Assembly: GCA_016177385.1 (NCBI GenBank)
Contig: JACOVJ010000026.1
Coordinates: 1 to 5,685 of the forward strand
Direction: 5' to 3'
Origin: Candidatus Niyogiibacteriota bacterium
Lineage (GTDB): Bacteria > Patescibacteriota > Minisyncoccia > HO2-45-28
Length of the DNA stretch: 5,685 nt
The notes below the pieces were generated by a model. The model did not search any database and was not told where the DNA came from. It saw only the letters and a list, made by a program, of their open reading frames with translations. How positions within the stretch are numbered: the stretch's first letter is position 1; the number at the start of each line of letters is the position of its first letter. The translations under genes and the position numbers were made by a program. This document shows positions 1-4,296 of the stretch, one piece after another.

Positions 1-951
1 CAGTTGAAGGAATTTCCCGACCACTATATCGCTCATGTGAACGAGGGACTCGGCACTAAAGATCTGATCGCCGATGATGTGGAAGCGCTCACAGGCCGAT
101 GCTATTACGGCGCCATTGGCCAAGACGTGGCTCGCTCGATCTTCCATGACATGATCACGGCAGGCGCGCACCCGTTTTCGGTTGAGATGCATCTTACCGT
201 AGGAAGCAAATGGTGGTTCGAGGACCCGCGCATGGTAAGTAAATTTACGCGCGGATTCGCGTATGCCTGCCGCGAAGCGGGATGTGAGTGGGACGGCGGC
301 GAAACCGCGATCCTTCGCGACATCACCGTGCCGGGTACTGCCGACATCAGCGGCTCTGCGGTCGGCATCGTTTATCCCAAAAAGCGCGTCATCGAACCGC
401 GAATCGAGTCGGGCGACGCTATTGTGATGTTTGCGGCGTCCGGCATCCACGCCAATAGCGCCACGTTCATGCGCGACATCGCGAAGCAGCTTCCACGAGG
501 ATACCGCACACGCGTGAAAAATTCGAAGACCTTTGGCGAGCTTCTGTTGGCGCCGGCACCCAATTACGTTGCCGCGATCGAGGCCTGTCTGGATGCGGAA
601 GTCGAGATCCATTACGCCGTCCATATTTCGGGACATGGCTGGCGCAAACTCATGCGGCTGGATGAACCCTTCGAATACATCATCGAAACGCTTCCGCCGG
701 CGCTCCCGCTCTTTGAATTTCTCCGGACGCGCGAACTCGTCCGCGAATACGACCTCTACGCGGACACGACCGCCGGCGCCGGATTCGCGCTCTACGTACC
801 GCAATCGGAAATCGAGCGCGTCATCGCGATCGCCCAAAGCTGCGGCATTTATGCGTGGCATGCTGGTTTCGTCCGAAAAAGCGCCGAAAAGCGCGTCGTC
901 ATTCCGTCAAAACAGATCGAGTTCACAAAAGAATCGCTTCAGATCCGATAA
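1..951 (+). CDS. PurM-like AIR synthase family protein (5' partial)
   Basis: This is a member of the PurM (phosphoribosylformylglycinamidine cyclo-ligase, AIR synthase) family, which in purine synthesis closes the imidazole ring of FGAM using ATP. The frame is open to the left edge, so the start lies outside. The first visible possible start (TTG at 4) is probably internal, because the segment matching the family's GTDGVGTK motif (here NEGLGTK, residues 13-19 counted from that TTG) normally lies about 55 residues into the protein. Other landmarks are GGETA (98-102, matching the GGETAEMPG segment), SGIHANS (146-152, matching SSGPHSNG), SGHGWRKLMR (209-218, matching the TGGGFWENIPR region) and AGAGFALYV (257-265). 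The C-terminal half follows the PurM C-terminal domain to its end. The motifs diverge from E. coli PurM, notably SGHG for TGGG, so it may belong to a PurM-like 'AIR synthase-related' branch rather than classical PurM. A strong terminator follows immediately. Family assignment is firm; the exact substrate is not. Confidence 0.85.
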   Translation, partial: QLKEFPDHYIAHVNEGLGTKDLIADDVEALTGRCYYGAIGQDVARSIFHDMITAGAHPFSVEMHLTVGSKWWFEDPRMVSKFTRGFAYACREAGCEWDGGETAILRDITVPGTADISGSAVGIVYPKKRVIEPRIESGDAIVMFAASGIHANSATFMRDIAKQLPRGYRTRVKNSKTFGELLLAPAPNYVAAIEACLDAEVEIHYAVHISGHGWRKLMRLDEPFEYIIETLPPALPLFEFLRTRELVREYDLYADTTAGAGFALYVPQSEIERVIAIAQSCGIYAWHAGFVRKSAEKRVVIPSKQIEFTKESLQIR

Positions 952-952
952 T

Positions 953-988
953 CCCCGCTCCGCCAACTGGCGGACGGGGTTCTTATTT
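953..988 (+). terminator. Intrinsic terminator of the purM-like gene
   Basis: CCCCG (953-957) pairs with CGGGG (975-979), and TCCGCC (959-964) pairs with GGCGGA (969-974). There is one bulged C at 958, an AACT tetraloop, and the T-rich tail TTCTTATTTT. The stem begins one base after the purM-like stop codon. The tail runs into the -35 element of the tRNA promoter, so termination and the next initiation are packed back to back. Confidence 0.85.
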
Positions 989-1016
989 TGCAAAAGAACG
1001 AAAATTGTGGTATGAT
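988..1016 (+). promoter_or_regulatory. Sigma70-type promoter for tRNA-Leu/tRNA-Val
   Basis: A -35 element TTGCAA (988-993) is separated by 17 bases from a -10 element TATGAT (1011-1016). A TG dinucleotide one base before the -10 (1008-1009) makes it an extended -10. The predicted start near 1022-1024 leaves a leader of about 10 bases before tRNA-Leu. Confidence 0.75.
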
Positions 1017-1032
1017 TTTGCAGATAGAATAC

Positions 1033-1115
1033 GGGCAGGTGGCGAAACTGGCAGACGCGATAGGCTTAGGACCTATTGCCGCAAGGCATTGTGGGTTCAA
1101 ATCCCACCCTGCCCA
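1033..1115 (+). tRNA. tRNA-Leu (anticodon UAG)
   Basis: A full class II tRNA fold is visible. The acceptor arm is GGGCAGG (1033-1039) with CCTGCCC (1108-1114), and the discriminator is A1115. The anticodon stem is 1060-1064/1072-1076 with loop CTTAGGA, placing anticodon TAG at 1067-1069. A long variable arm has stem TGCC/GGCA (1077-1080/1085-1088). The T arm is GTGGG-TTCAAAT-CCCAC (1091-1107). It reads CUA and, by wobble, other CUN leucine codons. The 3' CCA is not encoded, so a CCA-adding enzyme must supply it. It is probably cotranscribed with tRNA-Val, which starts 7 bases after the discriminator. Confidence 0.97.
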
Positions 1116-1122
1116 CTTCTAT

Positions 1123-1194
1123 GCGCGCGTAGCTCAACGGCAGAGCGACTGCTTTACACGCAGTAGGTTGTTGGTTCAAATCCAGCCGCGCGCA
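1123..1194 (+). tRNA. tRNA-Val (anticodon UAC)
   Basis: A canonical 72-base cloverleaf. The acceptor arm is GCGCGCG (1123-1129) with CGCGCGC (1187-1193) and discriminator A1194. The anticodon stem is ACTGC/GCAGT (1148-1152/1160-1164) with loop TTTACAC and anticodon TAC at 1155-1157. The T arm is GTTGG-TTCAAAT-CCAGC (1170-1186) with one U-G pair. The acceptor stem is entirely alternating G and C. CCA is not encoded. The valyl-tRNA synthetase that would charge it is also in this window, on the other strand. Confidence 0.97.
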
Positions 1195-1282
1195 CAACAC
1201 GTTATTCACACGCTGTCGTTTCGTTAACTGCCAGCTGTGATATCCTGAATAAAAGGTCGGTTTTTCTGATTTTCACAATATA
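1195..1282. other. Spacer after tRNA-Val
   Basis: These 88 bases hold no gene and no convincing hairpin with a T-run, so the end of the tRNA transcript is not obvious. Readthrough into the downstream exported protein gene is possible. A TATAAT lies at 1279-1284, overlapping the first ATG of that gene, without a good -35. Confidence 0.4.
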
Positions 1283-1888
1283 ATGCTCAAAAAAATCCAC
1301 GAAAATAAACACTGGATGGTTGGCGGCGGAATCCTGATCGGTCTCGCTGCGCTGGTTTTCCAGGGGAATTTTTTCACCACGCACACGACGGGAACTCTCC
1401 TCCCCGATCTTCCGGGGATTTATCAGGATTGGGGATCGAATATCGCGGGTGGTTTGGCTGTCAATGAAAGCATCTGCAATGGAGCCGAAAGCTATGACTT
1501 CGCGAATGTGATCGGAAAGCGCACGTCCTACCGGATCGACATCTCGGCCATTCCGGACAATTCGGTCATTAAAAGGATCCGGATCGTCCCGTGCGCTTCA
1601 CTCAATCAGGTTTTGGATTCCGACAAACCGACCGTTATGGATGTTTTTTACCGCTTTAACAACGCCGAGAGCGCCGACAAGGGAGAGTATGCCCTGACCG
1701 GCATTACGCCCCGCACGCTTTCCGCAACGACCTTTGACGGACTTTTGTTACCGGTAGTAACGTCCGCTCCTCGCGCTTCCGGCCGTACCAACTCGACACT
1801 CGAGATCGGCGCGGTACTCGCAAGCGGAACCGGCGGAGCGCGGCTCTCCCGCATCGCCACGGTCATCACGTACACGACGCTTAGATAA
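1283..1888 (+). CDS. Membrane-anchored exported protein of unknown function
   Basis: This 201-residue protein is not recognised. It begins with a short basic stretch (MLKKIHENKH) followed by one hydrophobic segment at about residues 12-28, which fits an N-terminal signal anchor with the rest outside the cell. The remaining ~170 residues are rich in Thr, Ser, Ile, Val and short alternating hydrophobic stretches, suggesting a small beta-sandwich domain. Two cysteines outside the membrane segment (C65 and C104) could form a disulfide. No catalytic motif is evident. The ATG at 1283 is chosen because an in-frame stop lies at 1250-1252 and no earlier start is seen. There is no Shine-Dalgarno sequence before it, and a TATAAT (1279-1284) overlaps this ATG, so M12 (1316) is an alternative start that would leave just the hydrophobic anchor. 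The gene ends at a bidirectional terminator shared with the convergent lyase gene. Confidence 0.7.
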   Translation: MLKKIHENKHWMVGGGILIGLAALVFQGNFFTTHTTGTLLPDLPGIYQDWGSNIAGGLAVNESICNGAESYDFANVIGKRTSYRIDISAIPDNSVIKRIRIVPCASLNQVLDSDKPTVMDVFYRFNNAESADKGEYALTGITPRTLSATTFDGLLLPVVTSAPRASGRTNSTLEIGAVLASGTGGARLSRIATVITYTTLR

Positions 1889-1909
1889 CGCCGAAATTCG
1901 CTGAATGAA

Positions 1910-1941
1910 AAACACCCCCATCTCTCGAGGTGGGGGTGTTT
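1910..1941. terminator. Bidirectional terminator between convergent genes
   Basis: A 14-bp stem (1910-1923 with 1928-1941, one T-G pair) encloses a four-base loop CTCG. Its base is AAACACCCCCA/TGGGGGTGTTT. The A-run at 1908-1912 gives a T5 tail on the - strand, and TTT closes the + side. It sits 21 bases after the + strand stop and 2 bases beyond the - strand stop, so it can end both transcripts. Confidence 0.85.
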
Positions 1942-1943
1942 GC

Positions 1944-2963
1944 TTACTGCTTGAGCTCTCCGAAACCCTCGGACGCGCGGAAGCGTTCAACCGCGGCCGG
2001 ATCATATTTCAATTCTTCGTGCTGATAGTCCGACAGCCGGACCAATTCATTGATGATCTCCGTAGGACAGCCGACGACCGAGCGCTTGAGCGTGCGGATC
2101 GCTTCGATCGGGTCGCCGCAAAATGCGAGCGCCGTATCGTAGACCGCTTTCATCGCCGCGACGAGTGATGGATACGTGGAGAATCGGTTTTTGTATCCCA
2201 ACTCGATCATGTGTCTGTTCGTCAAAAGCGACAAATCCCAGTTTTCGGCGGAAAACGACGGCGACACATTGAACGACAGCATCGCATCCGGAAAGATCGA
2301 GCGAACTCCTTCCGAGATCGCCTCGGCGCTTTCCAGGCTTGCGCTCGGAAATTCGCACCACACAGAATCCGCGCCTGCATGCAAATACGCGACAAGCCGC
2401 CGGATGGATTCTTCCACATCCCCTCCGATGCGCTCGTCTTTTTTCCCGCCCGCTGCACTGAATGCATCGGTCCGCGCGATGATGATGCAATCTGCTTCCA
2501 TGTCGTCGCGCACGTCGATGGCGGCTTTCAGTTTACCGATGAATTCGCGCATCGGAATTACGGTTTTGCCCGAATGATGGCCGCACCGCTTGGGGAATGG
2601 CTGGTCTTCGATGTGGATCGCCTTCACACGCCGGCCTCGGCCAACCGACAACATTCGCCGGACATTCTGTCGGACATTGTTCGCGTTCCCGTGGCCATCG
2701 TCGATATCCACCATGAGCGGAAGAGAGGTCTTTGCCGCGATATATTCCACGTGCTGGATCATTTCGAACATCGAAAGAAGTCCGATATCTGGAACGCCGC
2801 GCACGGCGGCGGCGGCATATCCGCCAATGTAAAGCGCCTCGCAACCCGCTCTTTCCGCAACGATCGCGGAAAGTGCGTCGTACACGCCGAACGGCTGAAC
2901 GCCCTGCGGGCGCGCCATCAACGAAAGGAACGAGAATTTCTGCTCTTGTTTTGTAAGGTCCAT
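1944..2963 (-). CDS. Isocitrate lyase/PEP mutase superfamily enzyme, isocitrate-lyase-like
   Basis: This 339-residue enzyme belongs to the isocitrate lyase/PEP mutase TIM-barrel superfamily, whose members cleave or form C-C or C-P bonds next to a carboxylate using Mg2+. The visible signature is KRCGH (125-129) with the likely catalytic C127. Metal and substrate regions are DIDDGHG (86-92), HIED (117-120) and ARTDAF (163-168). SVWCE (200-204) and SPSF (234-237), followed by a GYK segment, resemble true isocitrate lyase (WCE and CSPSF motifs). The KRCGH spelling, however, is that of 2-methylisocitrate lyase (PrpB), and the length is nearer PrpB (~300) than bacterial AceA (~430). Isocitrate to glyoxylate plus succinate is the leading guess; methylisocitrate or a related acid is possible. 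ATG 2963 is chosen over the upstream in-frame start at 2990 because GGGGAGG lies 6 bases before it. The gene is monocistronic and divergent from tRNA-Phe. Confidence 0.87.
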   Translation of the reverse strand: MDLTKQEQKFSFLSLMARPQGVQPFGVYDALSAIVAERAGCEALYIGGYAAAAVRGVPDIGLLSMFEMIQHVEYIAAKTSLPLMVDIDDGHGNANNVRQNVRRMLSVGRGRRVKAIHIEDQPFPKRCGHHSGKTVIPMREFIGKLKAAIDVRDDMEADCIIIARTDAFSAAGGKKDERIGGDVEESIRRLVAYLHAGADSVWCEFPSASLESAEAISEGVRSIFPDAMLSFNVSPSFSAENWDLSLLTNRHMIELGYKNRFSTYPSLVAAMKAVYDTALAFCGDPIEAIRTLKRSVVGCPTEIINELVRLSDYQHEELKYDPAAVERFRASEGFGELKQ

Positions 2964-2969
2964 CCGCTT

Positions 2970-2976
2970 CCTCCCC
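2970..2976 (-). promoter_or_regulatory. Shine-Dalgarno sequence deciding the lyase start
   Basis: On the - strand GGGGAGG lies 6 bases before the ATG at 2963. It favours that start over the candidate 27 bases upstream, which would place this ribosome site inside the coding region. Confidence 0.75.
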
Positions 2977-2994
2977 GCACATTGATCCACTTTT

Positions 2995-3003
2995 ATTTTA
3001 GCA
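2995..3003 (-). promoter_or_regulatory. Candidate extended -10 promoter of the lyase gene
   Basis: The - strand reads TGCTAAAAT, an extended -10 element (TGn plus TAAAAT) with no good -35. Transcription would start near 2988 and give a ~25-base leader containing the Shine-Dalgarno sequence. It occupies the stretch where the -35 region of the divergent tRNA-Phe promoter should lie. Confidence 0.4.
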
Positions 3004-3012
3004 AAATCCCGC

Positions 3013-3018
3013 TATAAT
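3013..3018 (+). promoter_or_regulatory. -10 element of the tRNA-Phe promoter
   Basis: A perfect TATAAT ends 11 bases before the first base of tRNA-Phe, as expected for a tRNA promoter. The -35 is weak: TTTTAT at 2991-2996 gives a 16-base spacer, while the better-looking TTGATC at 2982 is too far away. Confidence 0.6.
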
Positions 3019-3029
3019 ACCCTGTGTAC

Positions 3030-3101
3030 GCCGCGGTAGCTCAGTGGTGGAGCGCTGCCCTGAAGAGGCAGGCGTCGGGGGTTCGATTCCCTCCCGCGGC
3101 A
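3030..3101 (+). tRNA. tRNA-Phe (anticodon GAA)
   Basis: A complete 72-base cloverleaf. The acceptor arm is GCCGCGG (3030-3036) with CCGCGGC (3094-3100) and discriminator A3101. The anticodon stem is CTGCC/GGCAG (3055-3059/3067-3071) with loop CTGAAGA and anticodon GAA at 3062-3064. The T arm is GGGGG-TTCGATT-CCCTC (3077-3093) with one G-U pair. CCA is not encoded. It is followed within 3 bases by a terminator hairpin, so it forms its own transcription unit. Confidence 0.97.
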
Positions 3102-3103
3102 CA

Positions 3104-3134
3104 AATAATCGCCGATAGGCGATTATTGTTTTGT
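3104..3134 (+). terminator. Intrinsic terminator of tRNA-Phe
   Basis: AATAATCGCC (3104-3113) pairs perfectly with GGCGATTATT (3118-3127) around a GATA loop, followed by GTTTTGT. The 10-bp stem begins 3 bases after the tRNA discriminator. Confidence 0.85.
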
Positions 3135-3142
3135 CATATAGC

Positions 3143-3230
3143 GGGGAATCGAACAGGGAGAAAAAGAGCGAACTGCTTCGCTCTTTTTCGAACCCTGGAT
3201 TTTGCCCGTAGAGGGCAAAATCGATTCCCC
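3143..3230. repeat. Nested inverted repeat forming a three-way junction
   Basis: An outer 10-bp perfect stem GGGGAATCGA (3143-3152) / TCGATTCCCC (3221-3230) encloses two hairpins. Hairpin A has a basal stem CAGGG/CCCTG (3154-3158/3193-3197) and a 13-bp upper stem (3160-3172/3177-3189). Hairpin B is TTTTGCCC/GGGCAAAA (3200-3207/3213-3220) with loop GTAGA. Nearly every base is paired, and the structure is the same on both strands. No credible gene lies here. It could be a structured RNA, a cruciform-forming site or a small non-autonomous repeat element. Which one cannot be told from a single copy. Confidence 0.75.
3160..3189. terminator. Symmetric (bidirectional) terminator-like hairpin
   Basis: GAAAAAGAGCGAA pairs with TTCGCTCTTTTTC around a CTGC loop, 13 bp perfect. 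The T5 of the right arm follows the GC-rich stem, and the A5 of the left arm gives the same on the - strand, so it could terminate in both directions. It is the upper stem of hairpin A in the nested inverted repeat and would back up the tRNA-Phe terminator. Confidence 0.55.
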
Positions 3231-3248
3231 TGCCTGCCGGCAGGCAGG
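3229..3248. repeat. Perfect 20-bp palindrome CCTGCC...GGCAGG
   Basis: A perfect 20-base palindrome, CCTGCCTGCCGGCAGGCAGG, built from the repeated unit CCTG/CAGG. It shares its first two bases with the end of the nested inverted repeat. Palindromes of this type are recalled as recurrent in Parcubacteria-like genomes, often translated as LPAGRQG. That statement comes from memory, not a search. Its role is unknown. Confidence 0.7.
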
Positions 3249-3266
3249 CTCCCGCGATGCAAGAAC

Positions 3267-3295
3267 TTGACTTTTATTCTAATTTGATGTATAAT
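3267..3295 (+). promoter_or_regulatory. Near-consensus sigma70-type promoter
   Basis: The -35 TTGACT (3267-3272) and the -10 TATAAT (3290-3295) are separated by exactly 17 bases, one mismatch from consensus. Transcription should start near 3301-3303, giving a ~35-base leader before the first Shine-Dalgarno-supported ATG at 3338. It is the strongest protein-gene promoter in the window. Confidence 0.85.
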
Positions 3296-3323
3296 TGTTT
3301 CAGACTTTGAAATCGTAGAAGCT

Positions 3324-3329
3324 AGGAGG
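3324..3329 (+). promoter_or_regulatory. Shine-Dalgarno sequence for the 58-residue ORF
   Basis: A perfect AGGAGG lies 8 bases before the ATG at 3338, ideal spacing. It is the first ribosome site on the transcript predicted from the promoter at 3267-3295. Confidence 0.75.
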
Positions 3330-3337
3330 TGAATAGA

Positions 3338-3514
3338 ATGGACACGCCAAAAGGAGGCGGGAATGGAACCAATCAAGCTCTTTGGAATCGTTTTTCGTTC
3401 TTCGTCCCACATGCTTTGGTTTATCATGACGATGGTATTACTCGGCGAGAGTACTGTCGTTTCTGTCATTTGCGTGCGGATAAAACTCTATATCGGCCCC
3501 GCCATCCTCTTTAG
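3338..3514 (+). CDS. Small ORF overlapping the membrane protein gene (58 aa)
   Basis: This 58-residue frame starts at an ATG with a perfect AGGAGG at optimal distance, directly after a strong promoter. It begins MDTPKGGGNGTN and ends with a basic stretch rich in Arg and His, including C-R-F-C (residues 40-43) and RPRHP (53-57). No transmembrane segment or known domain is recognised. It overlaps the next gene by 152 bases in another frame, and the next gene's ribosome site lies inside its codons 5-7, so its translation would bring ribosomes to that second start. It may be a genuine overlapping gene, a leader ORF that couples or tunes expression of the membrane protein, or an accidental frame behind a duplicated ribosome site. 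The initiation signal is strong; evidence that the product is functional is weak. Confidence 0.45.
   Translation: MDTPKGGGNGTNQALWNRFSFFVPHALVYHDDGITRREYCRFCHLRADKTLYRPRHPL
3351..3357 (+). promoter_or_regulatory. Shine-Dalgarno sequence for the membrane protein
   Basis: AAGGAGG lies 5 bases before the ATG at 3363. It fixes the start of the 114-residue protein and lies inside the overlapping 58-residue frame. Confidence 0.75.
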
Positions 3515-3707
3515 TTTTCTCGGCATTCTGTCGTTAACAATTTCTATAGCCGCAGTCGGCGTGACGGAATGGGGAACAATCAATGGCCCAAAATGGTCTG
3601 CCGATTGCATTTGGTACAACGCGCTGTTGGCTGGTCTGTATTTCTCAGCTGCCGCGTTCTTTGGCTATTGCTTTCTCTACCAATACCAACTTGCCAAAAC
3701 TCCATAG
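3363..3707 (+). CDS. Small multi-pass membrane protein of unknown function
   Basis: A 114-residue hydrophobic protein, not recognised. Three membrane segments are likely at about residues 17-39, 43-66 and 84-107, with a short polar loop (TEWGTINGPKWSAD, 68-81) between the second and third and a short polar tail (QLAKTP). Scattered Cys (37, 82, 103) and Trp occur, but no catalytic motif is seen. The start at 3363 is supported by AAGGAGG 5 bases upstream. It is expressed from the promoter at 3267-3295, together with the overlapping 58-residue ORF, and its unit is closed by a strong terminator. Codon third positions look less GC-rich than in the lyase gene, which might reflect separate ancestry, though this was judged by eye. 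Its place beside a tRNA and inverted repeats resembles accessory cargo. Confidence 0.75.
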   Translation: MEPIKLFGIVFRSSSHMLWFIMTMVLLGESTVVSVICVRIKLYIGPAILFSFLGILSLTISIAAVGVTEWGTINGPKWSADCIWYNALLAGLYFSAAAFFGYCFLYQYQLAKTP

Positions 3708-3737
3708 CGTACCACTCCCTTGATCCTCGTACGCCAC

Positions 3738-3774
3738 AAGCCCCTTGCGGAACGTATTTCCGCAAGGGGCTTTT
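3738..3774 (+). terminator. Strong intrinsic terminator after the membrane protein
   Basis: A 15-bp perfect stem (3738-3752 with 3758-3772; core GCCCCTTGCGG/CCGCAAGGGGC) has loop CGTAT and is followed by TTATATTC. It lies between the convergent membrane protein and hsp20 genes. On the - strand the T tail is poor (CTTGTGG), so it is mainly a + strand terminator, though it may also block readthrough from hsp20. Confidence 0.88.
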
Positions 3775-3788
3775 ATATTCGTTCCTTT

Positions 3789-4289
3789 TTACTCCTGCCG
3801 CACCCGCAGTTTCTGCGTCCGGTTTTTGTCGAGTTTGGGCAGACGGAGCGTCAGCATCCCGCTTTTGATCGTTGCTTCCGCCGCATCCACATCCACTTCT
3901 TGGGGAAGCATGATGGAGCGCGAAAATCCGCCCCAGTAAAGTTCCTGATAAAAATAGTTGTCGTGCGAAATTTCACGGTGTTTTTCTCGCTTCCCGCGTA
4001 AGGTCACCATTTCGCGCGTAATGGAAACATCCAGATCCTCCGGGCGCACCCCCGCGACCACGGCCTGTACGACGATCTCCTCGGGCGTCTGGTGCACATC
4101 CACCAACAACTGCCCATCGGGATCGGGCGACGACGGGAGCGCGAGCTTCCGGCCAAGGCCGGTTTTTACAGTGGCGGAGTCGGCAATGACGCCATTTTCC
4201 GACTCCGCCGCCTCCGCATCCACCTCTTCGGCGTCGTCCGAGAATGAACCGGTAAGCCGCTCAAAAAAATGACGTCTATCTTTAGGCAT
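3789..4289 (-). CDS. Small heat shock protein, Hsp20/alpha-crystallin family
   Basis: This 166-residue ATP-independent chaperone would hold unfolding proteins in the cytoplasm for later refolding. The alpha-crystallin domain spans about residues 61-153. It includes VHQTPEEIVVQAVVAGVRPE (65-84), the strand VTLRGKREKH (95-104), the FSRSIMLPQEVD segment (122-133) and the diagnostic A-x-I-K-S-G-M-L-T-L-R-LPK stretch (139-152). The C-terminal tail has LRV (161-163), fitting the I/V/L-x-I/V/L assembly motif. The N-terminal arm is unusually acidic (DDAEEVDAEAAESE, 18-31). The start at ATG 4289 is chosen, 7 bases after the prsW stop, over a TTG at 4340 that would overlap prsW by 44 bases. No Shine-Dalgarno sequence is visible, so translation may depend on coupling to prsW. 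It is the last gene of the apparent valS-prsW-hsp20 operon. Confidence 0.93.
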   Translation of the reverse strand: MPKDRRHFFERLTGSFSDDAEEVDAEAAESENGVIADSATVKTGLGRKLALPSSPDPDGQLLVDVHQTPEEIVVQAVVAGVRPEDLDVSITREMVTLRGKREKHREISHDNYFYQELYWGGFSRSIMLPQEVDVDAAEATIKSGMLTLRLPKLDKNRTQKLRVRQE

Positions 4290-4296
4290 AGGATAT

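Noticed and set aside
988..1227. Open frames spanning the two tRNA genes
   Set aside because: The stretch is fully explained by two tRNAs and their promoter; the translated strings are tRNA-derived.
2211..3017. A 268-residue open frame on the + strand opposite the lyase gene
   Set aside because: It is a shadow of the lyase coding strand; the - strand protein has clear family motifs and a Shine-Dalgarno sequence, and this one has neither.
3134..3469. A 111-residue open frame on the - strand
   Set aside because: It runs through the inverted repeats and palindrome (hence its LPAGRQG string) and is antisense to the 58- and 114-residue frames, which have a promoter and ribosome sites. It has no such signals and no recognisable domain.
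3030..3715. An integrated element using tRNA-Phe as attachment site
   Set aside because: No direct repeat of the tRNA 3' end is found downstream and no integrase gene is present. The only shared sequence is a short inverted match in the nested repeat.
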